Assembly (NCBI RefSeq): GCF_014653945.1
Contig: NZ_BNAU01000001.1
Span: forward strand, 496,001-560,000
Length of the DNA: 64,000 nucleotides
DNA from: Amycolatopsis deserti
Lineage (GTDB): Bacteria > Actinomycetota > Actinomycetes > Mycobacteriales > Pseudonocardiaceae
Direction: 5' to 3'
Shown here piece after piece: positions 60,909-64,000 of this stretch (the stretch's first letter is position 1; each line of letters begins with the position of its first letter). The notes under the pieces were generated by a model. That model was not told the DNA's origin. It made no database searches and worked only from the letters and a program-made list of their open reading frames with translations. A program made the position numbers and the translations under genes.

Positions 60909-61280
60909 CTACCGCGGCGTCTCCTGGCGTGGGAGCCGCACCTGCGGCGTCCGGCGCTCGAACGCCGCCACCGCCCGGGCGGCGCTCTCCGCCGCGGCGC
61001 GCAGGTCGTCGGCGGCTGCCGCGGCCTGGTCCAGCTCCACGCAGACCGGGGTCTGCCGGATGGCCCGCTCACGCGTCTGCTCCCGGCGCAACCCGTCGAG
61101 CAGCGCCGTCAGCACGGCCGCGGTCTCGGCGACCGTCGCGAGGGTCGCGCGCAACGACTCCGGGTCCCGCCCGGCACCCGGCGGCCCGCCGTCCCCGTAC
61201 ACCGGGAACCACGGCTCGCGCTCGGCGCGCGTCCGGCTCCCGGTGGTTTCACTGGCTGGCTCGTGGGAAACGGTGGTCAA
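60909..61280 (-). CDS. Small helical protein, unknown function
   Basis: The 123-residue protein starts at TTG 61280, 9 bp after GGAGGAGG. Residues 40-120 are almost all helix with coiled-coil-like Leu/Ala spacing: ESLRATLATVAETAAVLTAL, CVELDQAAAAADDLRAAAES and ARAVAAFERRTPQV. The N-terminus is polar. I do not recognise a family. The TAG stop leaves 176 bp before ligD, so co-transcription is possible. The 293-bp region upstream (61281-61573) has no gene; TCCACAGTGGA occurs there at 61331. Confidence 0.65.
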   Translation of the reverse strand: MTTVSHEPASETTGSRTRAEREPWFPVYGDGGPPGAGRDPESLRATLATVAETAAVLTALLDGLRREQTRERAIRQTPVCVELDQAAAAADDLRAAAESAARAVAAFERRTPQVRLPRQETPR

Positions 61281-61573
61281 CGTCGTGCGCCTCCTCCGGT
61301 AACGCCCGCAACCGGATCCGGACCACGCGCTCCACAGTGGACACGGAACGCGAATTCCTTTCGGGACGGTCCGGGTGGCACCGCCGAGGTCTGGAGCGGT
61401 GGCCCGCGCCGCGCTCGGAAAAGCCGTCTGCCCTCGAACTTCTCCCGCGGCTGAGCCGACACTATGTCCTCGTCCCGGAAGAGTCCAGCCCCAGGGCGCC
61501 CCCTGGTCGCATGGCGCGCGCCGCCGCCTTGATCGCGGCCTGGATCGCCCCGGGGTGGTGCGCGACCGTCCGC

Positions 61574-63166
61574 CTACCCCGCGCCCGCGCGCTGGTACAC
61601 CCTCCGCCCGGCGAACCACGTCTGTTCCGCCCGCGTGCCCGCCAACCGGTCCGCGGGCACGGCGAACGGGTCGCGGTCGAGCACCACGAAATCGGCCGAC
61701 TTGCCCGGCTCGAGCGAGCCGGTCACGTCGTCCACGCCCATCGCGCGCGCCGCGTCCAGCGTGTACGCCCGCAGGGCCTCCTCGAGGGTCAGGGCCTGCT
61801 CCGGCCACAACCGGCCGGGGTGGGTGCCAGTCGGGTCGGCACGCGTCACCAGCCCCTGGATCCCCGGCCACGGGTCCGGCGAGGGCACCACTGGCCAGTC
61901 CGAACCCCCGGCCACCAGCACCCCGGCATCCACCAGGTCCCGGTTCGGGTGCAGCCGCTCCGCCCGCTCCCGCGGCACGCACGCGCAGATCGCGTCGAAG
62001 ATGACCCCCGGGAACCACAGCGCGGGCGACAGGTCCGCGACGACCCCCAGCTCGGCCAGCCGCGGCACGTCCTCCTCCGCGACGTACTGCCCGTGCGCGA
62101 TGTGGAACTTCGCCTCCCCGTACCCGGCGGCCCGCACCGCGGCCACGGCGTCCAGCGTCATCCGCACCGACGCGTCCCCGGTGCAGTGGATCTTCGCCGA
62201 CATGCCCTGCCCGGCCACCCGCAGCAGCCACCCGGTCAGTTCGTCCGCGCTCATCGTGGTCTCCCCGCGCCAGGACGGGCCGTGCACGTCGTCGGGCAGG
62301 TACGGCCGCAGGAACGCGGCGGTCTTCGACGTCGGCACCCCGTCCAGGAAGATCTTGACGAAGTCCGGCCGGTGCCGGCTGCCGCGGTAGTCCTCCCGGA
62401 CGTCGATCAGGTCCTGCCCGAGCGGGTGCGTGCCGAAGATCTTGTCGTTGACCTGCAACGACGTAACCACCCACGCGTCCAGCCGCCCGGTGTCCTCCAG
62501 ATGCTCGAGCGCCCGCAGCATCGGCAGCGACGCGGCGGCGTCCTGGAACGCGGTGACCCCGAACGAGTGCAGGATCTCGATGGCCCGCAGGCACGCCCGC
62601 GCATCCTGCTCCACAGTGGACGGCGCCGAGGCCGCATAGGCCCGCTCGACCGGGATCAGGGCGGACTCGATCAGCAGCCCGGTGCCGGCGGAGATCCCGG
62701 CGAGCGCCAGCGCCGCCGAGGACACCCACCGGTTGTGGCAGCTGTCGTCGCGCAGCAGCACCGGCCGTCCGCCGGCCGCCTCGTCGAGCGCGGCCAGCGC
62801 TTCCGGGGTGGACAGTTCCGGGATCAGCGTGCTGCCCCAGCCGCCGCCGACCACCCACGCGTCCGGCGGCAGCTCCGCCGACCAGGCCCGGATGGCGGTC
62901 AGCAGGCCGGGCAGGTCCTCGGTGCCGTCGAACCGCAGCTCGAACAAATCGGCCCGCCCGGCGGTCAGGTGGTGGTTGTGCACGTCGGCGAGCGCGGGCA
63001 TCAGGAACGCGCCGCCGTGGTCGACGACCTCGCCCTCGAACCGCGAGACCAGCTCCTCGTCACCGACGGCGGTGATCACCCCGTCGGTGACGACGAGGAC
63101 GGAGGCGCGCGGCCGCGCCGGGTCGAGCGTGTGGATGCGGGCGTTGCGGTGCACCTGGACGGACAT
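61574..63166 (-). CDS. YtcJ-type amidohydrolase (Amidohydro_3)
   Basis: The 530-residue amidohydrolase starts at ATG 63166. It has the metal His pair in PALADVHNHHLTAGR, a Lys-containing region FVKIFLDGVPTSKTAAFLRP, KIHCTGDASVRMTLDA, and ASP in VLVAGGSDWPVVPSPDPW, with GSLEPGKSADFVVLDRDPF at the end. YtcJ-like enzymes hydrolyse amide or cyclic amide bonds; substrate not determined. It is 13 bp downstream of the amine oxidase gene and should be co-transcribed, possibly acting on a product of amine oxidation. Confidence 0.88.
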   Translation of the reverse strand: MSVQVHRNARIHTLDPARPRASVLVVTDGVITAVGDEELVSRFEGEVVDHGGAFLMPALADVHNHHLTAGRADLFELRFDGTEDLPGLLTAIRAWSAELPPDAWVVGGGWGSTLIPELSTPEALAALDEAAGGRPVLLRDDSCHNRWVSSAALALAGISAGTGLLIESALIPVERAYAASAPSTVEQDARACLRAIEILHSFGVTAFQDAAASLPMLRALEHLEDTGRLDAWVVTSLQVNDKIFGTHPLGQDLIDVREDYRGSRHRPDFVKIFLDGVPTSKTAAFLRPYLPDDVHGPSWRGETTMSADELTGWLLRVAGQGMSAKIHCTGDASVRMTLDAVAAVRAAGYGEAKFHIAHGQYVAEEDVPRLAELGVVADLSPALWFPGVIFDAICACVPRERAERLHPNRDLVDAGVLVAGGSDWPVVPSPDPWPGIQGLVTRADPTGTHPGRLWPEQALTLEEALRAYTLDAARAMGVDDVTGSLEPGKSADFVVLDRDPFAVPADRLAGTRAEQTWFAGRRVYQRAGAG

Positions 63167-63179
63167 CGGGTTCCTCCAC

Positions 63180-64000
63180 TCAGTCGCAGCAGTGCGCGCC
63201 GCGGGTCTTGGGCACGTCGAGGGCGGGGTTGCGGTCGAAGAACCCGACCGGCTTGAGCGTGAACCCGGTGTGGTCGACCGGCATGATCGGCCAGTCCTCC
63301 GGGCGCGGGAAATGAGTGAGCCCGAAGGTGTGCCACACGACGAGGTCCTGTCCGTCGATGTCCCGGTCCTCCGCCACGTACGCGGGCAGCCCGGCGCCAC
63401 CGGGGTGCTGGTTGACGAAGTCTCCGGCGGCGTAGCGCTGCGCAGGGTCGTAGCGGGTGACCCACAGGTGCTTGGTGGCGAAGGTGGCGCGGCGGTGGAT
63501 CGAGGACTCCGCGTCGGCGAGCAACTCGGGATTGCCCTCGGGGATCAGCGCGTAGGCGACCGGGTCGCCGAGCCGGTTGCGGGACTCCGGATTGGTGATG
63601 TGCCAGACCCGGCCCCGCCGGGTGTCGGCGAGCCGCTGCGCCTCCGACTCGCGCCGCAGCGGGGTCCGCCGGTGGGTGAAGGCGTTGCCGCGCGGGTTGT
63701 CCGGCCCGATCGGCACCCGCTCGACCTCGACCTCCTCCACCAGGTTCGCCGGCCCGTCCACGGCCATGTCCAGGCGGGCGCTGAACAGGTGCTGGTGGTA
63801 GGGCGCCCCCAGGCCCGGGGCGAGTTCGGAGGCGTAGGGGTAGCCCTTGCCGGGGTAGGCCGAGGTGAACACGACGCCGGTGGCCTTGACCTCGCACTCG
63901 ATGGTGCCGTCGAGGTAGAGGTACCAGTAGAAGCCGTAGTCGTAGTTGCCGACCGTGGTGAAGAACGAGATCACCATGCGCCGCTGACGGCGGGTCTCGG
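63180..64000 (-). CDS. Primary (copper) amine oxidase, C-terminal part, runs off the window
   Basis: The frame is open to base 64000 (reading [20 protein letters not shown]), so the N-terminal domains D2/D3 and part of the catalytic domain lie outside. The topaquinone precursor is the Tyr in TVGNYDYGF. Copper ligands are the His pair in [13 protein letters not shown] and a third His in [20 protein letters not shown]. The enzyme oxidises primary amines (for example phenylethylamine, tyramine or histamine) to aldehydes with release of ammonia and peroxide. It leads the amidohydrolase gene. Confidence 0.92.
   Translation of the reverse strand, partial: ETRRQRRMVISFFTTVGNYDYGFYWYLYLDGTIECEVKATGVVFTSAYPGKGYPYASELAPGLGAPYHQHLFSARLDMAVDGPANLVEEVEVERVPIGPDNPRGNAFTHRRTPLRRESEAQRLADTRRGRVWHITNPESRNRLGDPVAYALIPEGNPELLADAESSIHRRATFATKHLWVTRYDPAQRYAAGDFVNQHPGGAGLPAYVAEDRDIDGQDLVVWHTFGLTHFPRPEDWPIMPVDHTGFTLKPVGFFDRNPALDVPKTRGAHCCD

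Overview
The window is high-GC DNA (about 70-75% G+C by eye) with GTG and TTG starts, tight operons with 1-8 bp overlaps, leaderless promoters, DUF families that I associate with actinomycetes, and the actinobacterial furA-katG and HD/LuxR architectures. It is almost certainly a chromosomal segment of an actinomycete. The repeated word TCCAC(A/T)GTGGA and overall gene style suggest Pseudonocardiaceae (Amycolatopsis-like); the genus is an inference. No rRNA, tRNA, CRISPR array or complete insertion sequence was seen.

Layout. 1-3.9 kb: the 3' part of a DHA2-type MFS exporter, an SDR/MarR divergent pair with a clear palindromic operator, and two decayed patches. 3.5-6.6 kb: a small membrane protein, a secreted DUF5829-like protein and a DEAD-box RNA helicase with a 15-unit Arg/Glu pentapeptide tail. 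6.7-9.6 kb: a 2-oxoacid dehydrogenase operon (E1alpha, E1beta, a free-standing lipoyl domain, an alpha/beta hydrolase) that looks like an acetoin-dehydrogenase-type E2 split into two proteins. 9.6-14.3 kb: a NarL/histidine-kinase pair, small enzymes and hydrolases. 14.4-17.5 kb: proton-translocating transhydrogenase pntAB. 17.6-24.7 kb: a membrane protein, small conserved genes, a HAD/CGNR divergent pair, and a permease with a P5C-reductase-like enzyme. 24.8-29.1 kb: a second DHA2 exporter and a GMC dehydrogenase with its Tat-exported small subunit. 29.3-35.5 kb: a PucR regulator, a crotonase, a DUF3048 lipoprotein, a short Rho paralogue and a GNAT acetyltransferase.

35.5-39.2 kb is an accessory insertion. 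A 1063-codon membrane-anchored NACHT (STAND/NLR-like) NTPase with an FGE-sulfatase-like segment has clearly lower G+C (roughly 50-63% in lines counted by hand). Beside it lie a broken LuxR gene, a 13-bp hairpin and a 66-bp perfect palindrome. This is the best candidate for a poorly described (probably anti-phage) system.

39.4-46.8 kb: leaderless furA-katG, a RidA-family protein, a tandem HD-GYP/LuxR regulator, a nitronate monooxygenase-like enzyme and a flavin oxidoreductase. 47-57.8 kb: a complete non-phosphorylative L-fucose (or related 6-deoxyhexose) pathway: RbsABC-type importer, lactonase, aldose dehydrogenase, L-fuconate dehydratase, diketo-acid hydrolase, SDR, FadR-type regulator and mutarotase. 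Two promoters share an 11-bp operator-like word. It is followed by a CynX-type MFS gene with a 31-codon upstream ORF, and by a LysR regulator whose 3' end is duplicated downstream. 59.1-64 kb: LigD (phosphoesterase-polymerase only), a small helical protein, a YtcJ-type amidohydrolase and the C-terminal half of a copper amine oxidase that runs off the window.
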